The notes under the pieces: generated by a model | Database searches by the model: none | What the model saw: the letters and a program-made list of their open reading frames with translations, nothing else | What the model was told of the DNA's origin: nothing | In this document: piece by piece, positions 1-7,850 of the stretch | Numbering within the stretch: position 1 is the stretch's first letter | How the letters are laid out: each line of letters opens with the position of its first letter | NCBI GenBank assembly: GCA_016711705.1 | Contig: JADJSK010000013.1 | Coordinates: 196,001 to 260,000, forward strand | Length of the DNA: 64,000 bases | Direction: 5' to 3' | DNA from: Candidatus Brachybacter algidus | Lineage (GTDB): Bacteria > Bacteroidota > Bacteroidia > Chitinophagales > Saprospiraceae | Translations under genes and position numbers: made by a program

Positions 1-95
1 TTTGGTTCTAATAACGAAGTCTCCTTGTCTGGTGTGCTACAATTAGTAAGTGAAATGGAAATTATTAGTAGCAATGTTAATTTATATAGATTCAT
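1..95 (-). CDS. lipoprotein, N-terminal fragment (runs off left edge)
   Basis: An open frame starts with ATG at 95 and reads leftward off the window end without a stop; only 31 codons are visible. The product begins with a short basic n-region (MNLYK), a hydrophobic stretch, and a lipobox ending in Cys at residue 20 (SLTNC), which is a signal-peptidase II signature, so it is probably an outer-membrane or periplasmic lipoprotein. It lies 28 bp downstream of the beta-barrel gene on the same strand and is likely the next gene of the kinase/phosphatase operon. The function cannot be read from this fragment. Confidence 0.6.
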   Translation of the reverse strand, partial: MNLYKLTLLLIISISLTNCSTPDKETSLLEP

Positions 96-123
96 GATAT
101 TTTTATTTTGTACAATTAAACAA

Positions 124-780
124 TTATCTGCCTGCAAAGTGGTAGCTTATACCCAATGCGACTTGTGGTCGAGACCATTTAAGTGACTCCTTATATGTGA
201 TTCCGAGATATTCTGAATTTTTATAATTACCGGAATTGTAATTAAAATAAAGTGATGTTGAAAGGAATGGAGAGACGAAATAATCAAGACCTACTCCCGC
301 ATTTAATCCGACTCCTTTTAATTTTATATCTAAAAGAATATCAAATTGATCCTGCAATATTTCTGTAGTTGATTGTGCTGCCATAATTCCTGCTAATACA
401 GTATATCTTAGTTTGCTTGAGGTTGACCCCAAATGTGCCATCAATCCGGCAGTAAAATTTTGATGTTTTACTTTGTCGGTATAGATCAAATATCCAATTT
501 CGCTGGGTTCTAACGATACCGGAAATATATTTTGATATCCGGCATAAATACCAATCACCTCGCCAATACCATACATTGCTGTCGCATCGATACCGCCTCC
601 AAATGTTGATTTGTCTGTAATGATTTCTCCTTTCCAAAAATCTCCTAATGCTGAAATTCTAATTCCAAAACCATTGAAAGTAGAAGACTGATAACTGTCC
701 TGGCAAATTGCACTTAAATTAAACAAAATTATGAACAAGGCAGTAGTTGTTAAAGACGTGTATTTAATTTTTTTCATCAT
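124..780 (-). CDS. outer-membrane beta-barrel protein (PorT-like)
   Basis: The product has 218 residues with a Sec signal peptide (about residues 1-26, hydrophobic core TTALFIILFNLSAIC). The mature part alternates short polar turns and amphipathic strands rich in Gly and aromatics and ends in a beta-strand-like HFAGR, as small 8-10-stranded Bacteroidota beta-barrels do. The phrase on maximal similarity to PorT-like proteins is a family impression, not a search result. It is 7 bp downstream of the transmembrane kinase gene, so it is almost certainly co-transcribed with the signalling genes and may be the outer-membrane component of that system. No ligand or enzymatic role can be inferred. Confidence 0.7.
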   Translation of the reverse strand: MMKKIKYTSLTTTALFIILFNLSAICQDSYQSSTFNGFGIRISALGDFWKGEIITDKSTFGGGIDATAMYGIGEVIGIYAGYQNIFPVSLEPSEIGYLIYTDKVKHQNFTAGLMAHLGSTSSKLRYTVLAGIMAAQSTTEILQDQFDILLDIKLKGVGLNAGVGLDYFVSPFLSTSLYFNYNSGNYKNSEYLGITYKESLKWSRPQVALGISYHFAGR

Positions 781-787
781 TTATATT

Positions 788-2509
788 TTAATTGATTAAT
801 ACATTTTTTTGATAGGAGGAGGTTACTGGTCGGAACACTTTACCTTTTTTGTCACTTTCAATATTTATCTCAAAATTGTCCAGATTCAGTCCTTTTAATT
901 TTGTGCCTCCTGAAGTGTAGACAATAGGAAATCTTATACTTATTTTTTTATCACCTTTCTTTTTTACTTCAGCAAAGACCTCAGTCCCTTTTCTTATAAT
1001 TATGTCGCCATAACTAATCACATCCTCATTTACAATGAAGGATATCTTTGATCCTGATTTGTAATTATCTGAATTATTTATCTGTTCATTCAACATCAAC
1101 GGAATGGAAATATTTGGTTTGATCACTGCAGTTTTACTGCTTTTATTTGGTTCTTTTAATTCAGGAATTGCAATCTTTTTCTCTTCTAATGGTGTCTTAG
1201 TTTCCGGTAATTGAATGTTGACTTTCTCTTCAGGAGTCATTACATTATTTTGAGATAGATCAGCGTTTGTATTTGTTTCATTTTGTTGAATAATTTTATT
1301 ATTTGTTTTAAGAGTATTGAGTTCTGAATTAGAATGCTTCCTTAAATTATCTGTTATTGGCTCAGTATTGGCTTGAGATGAAGTGAGCTCTTTATCATTT
1401 CTCCCAGTAGGATCTACAAGACCCATGTGCGTCAGTGTGTCGTCAGATATTTCTATCACTTGTTGCGCGTTGGGTTCAGATCTTATTTGATCATTTAAGG
1501 AAGGATTACCATCTTTTTTAAATGTAAAAGCTATAGCAATGGCCGTCAAGACGAAAAAAAGAAGTAATATATATATGTATTTATTTGATTCTCTCTTATT
1601 TTCTGTTTTTTGAATTCCCGGAGTAAATGGTGTCGCCGTCAACACTTTTTCATCACCAATTTCTGACTTAGGTTTTGGTAATATTTCTGTATTAAGTATA
1701 GATGGACGATCCATTGGGTCAAGTTCAAGGCAAGCAGTCAACAAAGGAATAAATTCATCATATTCAACGATCTCAGGAAAGTCAAGCACTTCTTCTAATT
1801 CATGATTTCCGCTTCTCATCATAATCAATTGACCTAGTCCTCCCTCGCCATTGAAGGGCAATTGTTGGTATAAAGTATGATATATAGTGACCGCAGCAGA
1901 CCATATATCTGCCTTGTTGGTTAGTTGCGGTTGTGACCAGTTTTTATATTTAAAATGTTCCGGAGAACGGTATGCCATTGGTGTGACGCCTTTACCCAAA
2001 CTAGACTGTGAGGACATCAGCATGGTCTCAGTAAATTTCTCTTGAAGTCTGGTACTGATGCCAAAGTCTGTCAAAAAGAAATTGCCCATTTCGTCGATGA
2101 GGATATTATCGGGTTTCAGATCACCATGAATAATAGGATTTGTCTTAAAATGCAGGTATTGTAGTGCTGATGACAATTGGGTGATCAATCGCCTCACTTC
2201 CTCTTTTGATAATTTACCTTCTTTTGCAGCCAGTGTACCTCCAGTTAAGTATTTCATGACAAGATAAGGTCTGTCGTGATCCACATCAAAATGAAAAGGC
2301 GTCATGATGTAAGGATGAGACATTTCGAAAGCCTTGAGATACTCTTCTTTACACAATGATATTCCTTCGTCGTCTTGTTTGCGAAATATTTTAATAGCTA
2401 CCTCCATGCCAGAGCGCATATCATGTGCTTTCCACACCTCTGAGAAGCCTCCGGTGCCAACTCTTTGGATCAATTCGTATCGATTGTGAAATATTTCTGA
2501 AATGTTCAT
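788..2509 (-). CDS. transmembrane Ser/Thr protein kinase (Hanks type)
   Basis: The 573-residue protein has an N-terminal kinase domain (about 10-275): glycine loop VGTGGFSEVW, ATP-binding Lys40 in VAIKIF, catalytic loop HGDLKPDN (Asp130) and DFG at 148-150. The usual HRD Arg is Gly here, so it is a non-RD type kinase. One membrane helix at about 311-330 separates the cytoplasmic kinase from a low-complexity Asn/Thr/Lys/Glu linker and a C-terminal beta-rich domain (about 490-573) that should be periplasmic; that domain resembles TraM-type beta domains only weakly. Its start overlaps the stop of the upstream PP2C gene by 4 bp (ATGA), which implies translational coupling of kinase and phosphatase. 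Confidence 0.9.
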   Translation of the reverse strand: MNISEIFHNRYELIQRVGTGGFSEVWKAHDMRSGMEVAIKIFRKQDDEGISLCKEEYLKAFEMSHPYIMTPFHFDVDHDRPYLVMKYLTGGTLAAKEGKLSKEEVRRLITQLSSALQYLHFKTNPIIHGDLKPDNILIDEMGNFFLTDFGISTRLQEKFTETMLMSSQSSLGKGVTPMAYRSPEHFKYKNWSQPQLTNKADIWSAAVTIYHTLYQQLPFNGEGGLGQLIMMRSGNHELEEVLDFPEIVEYDEFIPLLTACLELDPMDRPSILNTEILPKPKSEIGDEKVLTATPFTPGIQKTENKRESNKYIYILLLFFVLTAIAIAFTFKKDGNPSLNDQIRSEPNAQQVIEISDDTLTHMGLVDPTGRNDKELTSSQANTEPITDNLRKHSNSELNTLKTNNKIIQQNETNTNADLSQNNVMTPEEKVNIQLPETKTPLEEKKIAIPELKEPNKSSKTAVIKPNISIPLMLNEQINNSDNYKSGSKISFIVNEDVISYGDIIIRKGTEVFAEVKKKGDKKISIRFPIVYTSGGTKLKGLNLDNFEINIESDKKGKVFRPVTSSYQKNVLIN

Positions 2510-3801
2510 CGTACTACATTTTTATAGAGAATTACTGCATCCGGATATGCGCTCTTTTCCAGAAACTTCATTGCATCATCTTTTGATTTGAAGTCTAGCA
2601 GACAGATCTCATATAGCCCTTCACCTGACAATCTCACCTCATAATTAAGCTGATCGTTTTTTCCTTCCAAAGTTTTGGCGAGCGCATCAGCTTGCTTTTT
2701 ATTAGAGAATACTTTGATTCTGATATAGTAACTTTTATTACTGTTAGATATGGTATCCTGATTAGTTGTTTGGTTAGCCACAGTTTGCGCCGGAAGGGAA
2801 TTGTCTGTATTTAAATTATCATTAATTGAAGCCTGTTTTCTTTCTTCAATTTTAGCAGGTTTTAAAGTGGAACTCTGCTTGGTCTGATATTTAAATACGA
2901 GGACGAAAAGTGAAATAAGACAAATACTAATTAAGGTTAAAATCCATGTGGTTTTTCTTTTAAAAGGTTTGACAATTGGATTCACAAGCGATTCAGAAGT
3001 CCCATTTTTTATTTTTTCTTTGGGATACAGATGAATAAGAATAGAAGATATGTTATCATCTCCTCCTTTTTCATTTGCCAAATCTACTAGTTGCTGATTT
3101 AACTGATCTACTGGAAGATCCTTTAGTAGTATGTTCCGTATTTCTGTATCGGTGAGCATAGAATTCAATCCATCAGAACAAAGTAATATTTTGCTGAAGC
3201 TATTTAGTTCAAACATTTCGAAAGATGGAATGATCGATGGCATTCCAAGACTTTGATTTATTATGTTTCGATTTGGATGGTCAAATGCTTCTTCTTGTGT
3301 GATCTTACCTTCATCTACAAGGCTTTGAACAAAAGAATGGTCATGGGACAATTGAGTGAGTTCGCCTAGTTTGTCTAGGCCATAACACCTGCTGTCTCCA
3401 ACCCAGCCAATGAACAATTTTTCATCCTGTATGAGCCCCATCATTACGGTGGAGCCCATACTCAAATCATCAGGATGAAAATTCAGGTGGCTTAATATCT
3501 GCTCATTAGCATGATAGATTGCACTATTTATAAGTGAGTAAGAATCATTAGGTAAGAGTTCTTTGTGCTTTAAAACATATTCACTAAGACCTTCTATGGC
3601 CAATTGTGATGCCAGGTCTCCACTTTTTCCCCCACCCATGCCATCAGCTACTGCAAATATGGAAGCATTAGAATCATCGTAATAATCTTGATCTGTAAGG
3701 GAATCATTATTGTGGATCAGTTGAGGAATAGACAAAATGCTATCCTGCTGCGACGTCCTGTTGGCCCCGATATCTGTTATTTCTGAAAATTGTAGTAGCA
3801 C
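2506..3801 (-). CDS. PP2C-type protein phosphatase with periplasmic SPOR-like domain
   Basis: The 431-residue protein carries a complete PPM/PP2C domain (about 1-260): DGMGGG at 53-58, GDSR at 135-138, SDG at 209-211 and GGDDN at 246-250, the Mn/Mg-binding acidic motifs of the family. A single membrane helix lies at about 285-304, followed by a polar linker and a C-terminal region (about 357-431) with the strand-helix pattern of a SPOR domain, which in other proteins binds denuded septal peptidoglycan. The likely job is to reverse phosphorylation by the operon's two kinases, possibly gated by the wall-facing domain (inference). It overlaps the next gene by 4 bp and follows the channel gene by 20 bp. 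Confidence 0.88.
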   Translation of the reverse strand: MLLQFSEITDIGANRTSQQDSILSIPQLIHNNDSLTDQDYYDDSNASIFAVADGMGGGKSGDLASQLAIEGLSEYVLKHKELLPNDSYSLINSAIYHANEQILSHLNFHPDDLSMGSTVMMGLIQDEKLFIGWVGDSRCYGLDKLGELTQLSHDHSFVQSLVDEGKITQEEAFDHPNRNIINQSLGMPSIIPSFEMFELNSFSKILLCSDGLNSMLTDTEIRNILLKDLPVDQLNQQLVDLANEKGGDDNISSILIHLYPKEKIKNGTSESLVNPIVKPFKRKTTWILTLISICLISLFVLVFKYQTKQSSTLKPAKIEERKQASINDNLNTDNSLPAQTVANQTTNQDTISNSNKSYYIRIKVFSNKKQADALAKTLEGKNDQLNYEVRLSGEGLYEICLLDFKSKDDAMKFLEKSAYPDAVILYKNVVR

Positions 3802-3821
3802 GGTCTTGGCTTTTTTAAATA

Positions 3822-4559
3822 TTATTTGCTGTAGATCCTGTTGATAAGATTTTCAATGACATAGTTTTCATTGTCACTGTGTAGCTTATCTATTTTTTCT
3901 GACACAAGGCTATAGGCATACATAAGTATAATACTCAAGAACAAGGCCATCAAAGTACTGTCGAATGAGACACCTAGCAATCCTGTTACTTTGTCGATAC
4001 CTTCCTGGCTGGAGATCTCATTGGCTGCCTGAAGTGACATGCCGATACCCAATACCGTACCGACTAAACCAATGGACTGGCAAGCCCATGCAAAGTATTT
4101 GACTAGGTTTTGCTCAGAATCTGTGTTTCTTAAATTAATCTCGGTTTGTGTAGTGACGATACTAAGTGCTTCACCGACGCTTTTGTTTGATCGAAACTTG
4201 GTACATGCTTTTTTGATCATATCCAGGATAAGATAAGGATGCCCTTTTTCAAGATCGACCATCTTTAGTTTTAGATCATTCACCTCATCAGCAGATATTA
4301 CGAATTGCTCTTTTTCTGGAAGCAGATTAAGCACTAATCCTTTCTTTTGAAAATCTACATATCTGTAAAACCTGAGGACTTCCAACATTCCGTAGAAGAA
4401 GAAGAAATAAGTAGCCATTTGAATTAGACCATGCGGCATCTCTCCACCAAGTAATTTTAACAATCTCGTTGGAGCATAAGAATATGAGATGGAAAGAATA
4501 AGGCCTAAAGCTGTGGTGATGATAACGGTTAAGATCAAGTTTGCTATTCTGGTATTCAT
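3822..4559 (-). CDS. MotA/TolQ/ExbB-like proton channel subunit
   Basis: The 245-residue integral membrane protein has helices at about 7-26, 46-64, 153-178 and 194-220 with a cytoplasmic region between helices 2 and 3. The last two helices have the MotA/TolQ/ExbB arrangement, including a glycine-rich GLVGTVLGIGMSL helix and a C-terminal helix that enters a charged tail. Families of this type form pentamers around a dimer of an ExbD/MotB/TolR partner and use proton flow to do work. The next gene upstream encodes such a partner, 39 bp away. It is not the stator of a flagellum: no flagellar genes are present. Which process it powers is unknown. Confidence 0.8.
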   Translation of the reverse strand: MNTRIANLILTVIITTALGLILSISYSYAPTRLLKLLGGEMPHGLIQMATYFFFFYGMLEVLRFYRYVDFQKKGLVLNLLPEKEQFVISADEVNDLKLKMVDLEKGHPYLILDMIKKACTKFRSNKSVGEALSIVTTQTEINLRNTDSEQNLVKYFAWACQSIGLVGTVLGIGMSLQAANEISSQEGIDKVTGLLGVSFDSTLMALFLSIILMYAYSLVSEKIDKLHSDNENYVIENLINRIYSK

Positions 4560-4598
4560 TGTTTTTAATTTTTAGTTTGTTATTAAGTTTTGGATTGT

Positions 4599-5612
4599 TT
4601 AGTTTGGATTCCAGGTGATGTCGTCCGCAGTTACTGTCAGGCTTCCCAACAATGTCTCTGTAGAACTACCTGTATAAGGTGGTTTTGAAATATTGATTTT
4701 CTTAGCAGAAAGGTTATACTTCTTGATGGGTTTATCCGGTAGTTTCATTGCGATAAATCCTGTCACATCCACGCTACCTGCTTTAGCTGTCTGTGGCTGA
4801 GCGTAAATCTCATATGTACCTGGCACCAATTGGTCTTTCTGTACGATGGCTTCAAATGGTTTGCTGGTGAGTTTCCTTAAACTGTTGTCCCAAGTTCCAA
4901 AGCTTGCACGTCTTCTTTTCGTTTGATAGAATACCCAGTTGCTCGTGCCACTTTGCCTCATGTAAAGGTGTACTTTATCGGATTTATCTTCCCAATTGAT
5001 CATAATGGTCAGTGGAGGATCTATCCCAAAGATGGCATCGCCGATGCCCGGTGTTTCATCCCTTACGGCAGCTGCATCAGGCTCTTTTTTACTTGAGACG
5101 ACCGGTGCAGAAGCTATCGGCTTGTTACTCGGTGCTGGTTTGGAAGGTAGTTTTTCCACTTTGGCCGCCTTCGCAGCTTTAAGTTCTGCTGCCATTTTAT
5201 TGTATTGGGCTGCACTAGGGGCATTCTTAAGCTGTGCATTAAGGCTATTAATATTTGTCATCGCCTGATCATATTTTTTGGCAACATTGTTATATTGATC
5301 TGTTTTTCGCTTTAAGGCACTTTGAACATTATCAACATCCACTTTGAGTGCCTCAATGGAAGCTTGCAAGGTTGCCGAACTCTGAATAAGGTCTTGATAT
5401 TCTTTTTCAGGAACTACAGACTTCAGGGAAACAAGCATGCTATCCATGTTGGCTTTATTGATGGCAAGTGAATCTAGTGTTTTGATCTTTTCAAGATCGG
5501 AAAAGGACACTTTAGGTACGATGATAAAGAGTATCATGACCGCTCCCAGTGCGCCTGCCAGCATATCTATAAATGATATGTTGACCAAGTGAATTTCTTT
5601 TGCTCTACGCAT
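4599..5612 (-). CDS. MotB/ExbD-like single-span protein with coiled coil and C-terminal beta domain
   Basis: The 337-residue protein has a short basic cytoplasmic start, then one membrane helix (about 11-33) that carries Asp16 near its cytoplasmic end in the SFIDMLAG context. This is where MotB, TolR and ExbD place their proton-carrying Asp. Residues about 40-150 form a predicted coiled coil, then an Ala/Pro/Lys linker, then a C-terminal beta-rich domain (about 205-337) with no OmpA-type peptidoglycan motif that I can see. It is therefore a plausible rotor/stator partner of the adjacent channel subunit but with a different periplasmic head. It sits 20 bp downstream of the kinase-FHA gene. Confidence 0.68.
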   Translation of the reverse strand: MRRAKEIHLVNISFIDMLAGALGAVMILFIIVPKVSFSDLEKIKTLDSLAINKANMDSMLVSLKSVVPEKEYQDLIQSSATLQASIEALKVDVDNVQSALKRKTDQYNNVAKKYDQAMTNINSLNAQLKNAPSAAQYNKMAAELKAAKAAKVEKLPSKPAPSNKPIASAPVVSSKKEPDAAAVRDETPGIGDAIFGIDPPLTIMINWEDKSDKVHLYMRQSGTSNWVFYQTKRRRASFGTWDNSLRKLTSKPFEAIVQKDQLVPGTYEIYAQPQTAKAGSVDVTGFIAMKLPDKPIKKYNLSAKKINISKPPYTGSSTETLLGSLTVTADDITWNPN

Positions 5613-5632
5613 AATATTGTTAAATTAAGTTT

Positions 5633-6898
5633 CTAATAAATTTTGATCGATGTATTTCCTACGGTAATTATGTCATTGCGGTGTAAATGGTGGCCTGCGA
5701 GGCTACCTATCAGTATTCCGTTTACATAGGTGCCATTTTTAGAGGTCACCCATGTTTGTATTTTATTATTCCACTGTCCATCTCTGATGAATATTCCATT
5801 GCCAATTCTTTCGAAAGTGGCATGTCTTCTTGAGATGTAATTGGATATGGTTTCTTCCAGCACCACTTCATTTTTAACTGAAGAGGATCTTCTTCCCAGG
5901 CAGATAGTTCTTTCCAGGGCTACTTCATATAGTTTTCCATATTCTTCACCATCCAGAATCCTTAGTTTGAAATCCGAAGTGCAAGGCATATTGTCATTCG
6001 AGAAATGCTGTCCTTCGAGATCCATTCGAACCTCTCCTACATTCTGGTACCGTTTTTCTCTGTCAGATGAAAGGCACTTTGCGATGATCTTTTTCCAGGT
6101 TGGATCCAGTTTGAGCGATGATTCAAAAGGAATAAAATCTCCTTTTGAAGCATTGCGTATATATGGATCAATATCATCATGCGTCTCCCATGGCCCAAAA
6201 GGCAACTTTGAGCTAATCATCTCATAGCACAGCACTCCGAAAGAAAAAATATCAATTGTAGGAAGCAAAGTATTCTTTCGCTTGACCGGTGACAATTGTT
6301 CAGGTGCCATATATGCGTAGCTACCAAAGATCTGTTCAGGTTTACCTTCATTGTTGACGACGGTCAGCTGTATGTTGATATGACCTGATATACCGAAATC
6401 TGTTAGTTTAGGATTGCCTGCAGAATCGAAAAGTACATTCTCTGGTTTGAGGTCTCTGTGGATCTTACCATTCATATGTAAGTCCTGTAGTCCGGTAAGG
6501 ATCTTTTCAGCCACGTCCAATGATTCGGCTAATGAAATACCTGAGTCTATCTTTCTTTCAAGATTGCCGCCACTGCAGAATTCCATTACGAAGTAGGGTA
6601 TTCCTTCCAGTTGATTCATCTCTATAGATCTGATCAGGTATTGACTTGCGATCTGACCAGTTTCGAATTCCAGTTCAAATCGTTTTATCAGATTTGCTTG
6701 AGCGTGATCTGGAACTGACCAGACTTTTAAGAATTTGATTGCGACAAAATACTTGTCTGAAATACGTTGTGCTTTGTAGACGATACCAAATCGACCTTCA
6801 CCCAAGACTGACATCAACTTGTATCCATGTACAGATTCTGTATTTTGGATCAATGCCTGCCAGGAGGATTCTGTATGTTGGGTCGTCATTTCCATCAT
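5633..6898 (-). CDS. Ser/Thr protein kinase with C-terminal FHA domain
   Basis: The 421-residue soluble protein has a Hanks-type kinase domain (about 25-295): glycine loop LGEGRFGIVY, Lys55 in VAIKFL, HRDLKPEN (Asp149) and DFG at 167-169. It is followed by an FHA domain (about 312-421) with the hallmark residues GR at 335-336, SRRH at 356-359 and NGTYVNG at 388-394, which bind phosphothreonine. Kinase-FHA fusions typically bind their own or partner phosphosites. The start codon overlaps the upstream stop by one base (TAATG), so it is coupled to the zinc-ribbon/FHA gene. A second Met at residue 4 cannot be excluded as the true start. Confidence 0.92.
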   Translation of the reverse strand: MMEMTTQHTESSWQALIQNTESVHGYKLMSVLGEGRFGIVYKAQRISDKYFVAIKFLKVWSVPDHAQANLIKRFELEFETGQIASQYLIRSIEMNQLEGIPYFVMEFCSGGNLERKIDSGISLAESLDVAEKILTGLQDLHMNGKIHRDLKPENVLFDSAGNPKLTDFGISGHINIQLTVVNNEGKPEQIFGSYAYMAPEQLSPVKRKNTLLPTIDIFSFGVLCYEMISSKLPFGPWETHDDIDPYIRNASKGDFIPFESSLKLDPTWKKIIAKCLSSDREKRYQNVGEVRMDLEGQHFSNDNMPCTSDFKLRILDGEEYGKLYEVALERTICLGRRSSSVKNEVVLEETISNYISRRHATFERIGNGIFIRDGQWNNKIQTWVTSKNGTYVNGILIGSLAGHHLHRNDIITVGNTSIKIY

Positions 6899-7809
6899 TA
6901 TTCGGCTGAGAATTTAAACATTTTATTTCCCATCAGTATGATGTCACCTTCGTTTAAAGTAACCTTTCCACTTACTTTGATAAAAGTAGTTTGCATAGCA
7001 CTCGTATCTTCTATGGTCCATGCGCCGTTATCAAAGCTGATCACCGCCTGACCTGACGAAGTAATGGTTGTGTTGGAAGGATCCAGCTGCTCTCTAGTAA
7101 GGTGGTTGCTTTTCTGATCAAGTGTAATTGGGCCCTTTTCTGCACTAAAGTCTGAATGCAACGGCGTTAAAAAGCTTTTAGCCGGTTTTGCAGCTTGTTC
7201 AGCATATGGATTAATAGTCAAATCCATTGCTTTGCGAGTTTTAACAGGAGCCGAGGTATTGTCCCTTACAGCAATAACTGTTGATTCTACTTGCTTAACT
7301 ACCGGGGCTGATTGTGCCTTTAATGGAGTATCACATTTGACACAATTTTCGGCCGTTGGTTGATGAGGATAACCGCATCCGGGGCACTTATTTGTATCCT
7401 GACCAAGCTGTTGGTGGATGGCAGTAGTTGACTTATCTATTTTGGCCTCTTTAACAGGTGAGCTATTTCTTATGACCAGGGATCCATCCAATGGCGCATT
7501 ACATTGGTGGCATTTGAGCGCGTTTGCAGGATTGGTAGCTTTACAGTTTTTGCACATGACCTGAGAGTCACCCAGTGAAGCACGATTGCTGTGATCTACC
7601 ACCATAGAACCATCCAACGGTGCATTGCATTGATGACATTTAAGGGCATAAGCGGCATTGGTAGCGTTACAATTCTTGCAGGTAACATTGCCTGAATGAA
7701 GGGGATCGGAAGTTCTTTCCGCTACCATAGAGCCATCCAGGGGAGCGTTGCAATTGCTGCATTTTAAGGCTTGGGCACTGTTTTGTGTGCCACAATTTTT
7801 ACATTTCAT
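6898..7809 (-). CDS. tandem zinc-ribbon protein with FHA-like C-terminus
   Basis: The 303-residue protein begins with four CxxC-x10-CxxC ribbons (Cys 3/6-17/20, 44/47-58/61, 86/89-100/103, 142/145-156/159). The first three are near-identical repeats, each ending NAPLDGS(M/L)V, which indicates recent internal duplication. A disordered linker follows, then a beta-rich segment (about 235-303) with the length and pattern of an FHA domain, ending in a LNEGDIILMG turn typical of FHA folds; the phospho-binding Arg/Ser/Asn set is not clearly conserved. It is probably a cytoplasmic adaptor for the kinase encoded immediately downstream. There is no DNA-binding motif evidence beyond the ribbons themselves. 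Confidence 0.78.
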   Translation of the reverse strand: MKCKNCGTQNSAQALKCSNCNAPLDGSMVAERTSDPLHSGNVTCKNCNATNAAYALKCHQCNAPLDGSMVVDHSNRASLGDSQVMCKNCKATNPANALKCHQCNAPLDGSLVIRNSSPVKEAKIDKSTTAIHQQLGQDTNKCPGCGYPHQPTAENCVKCDTPLKAQSAPVVKQVESTVIAVRDNTSAPVKTRKAMDLTINPYAEQAAKPAKSFLTPLHSDFSAEKGPITLDQKSNHLTREQLDPSNTTITSSGQAVISFDNGAWTIEDTSAMQTTFIKVSGKVTLNEGDIILMGNKMFKFSAE

Positions 7810-7850
7810 CTGATAATTTTTTTTAAAATTGAATACAAATTTTCCCTTGC

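Noticed and set aside
4996..5268. 90-residue plus-strand frame inside the MotB-like gene
   Set aside because: It is the antisense shadow of an Ala/Lys-rich coiled coil, and the sense gene is clearly real.
3822..5612. Zorya defence system (ZorA/ZorB)
   Set aside because: A MotA-like and MotB-like pair is present, but no ZorC, ZorD or ZorE, and the partner lacks the OmpA-type domain. The neighbours are kinases and a phosphatase instead.
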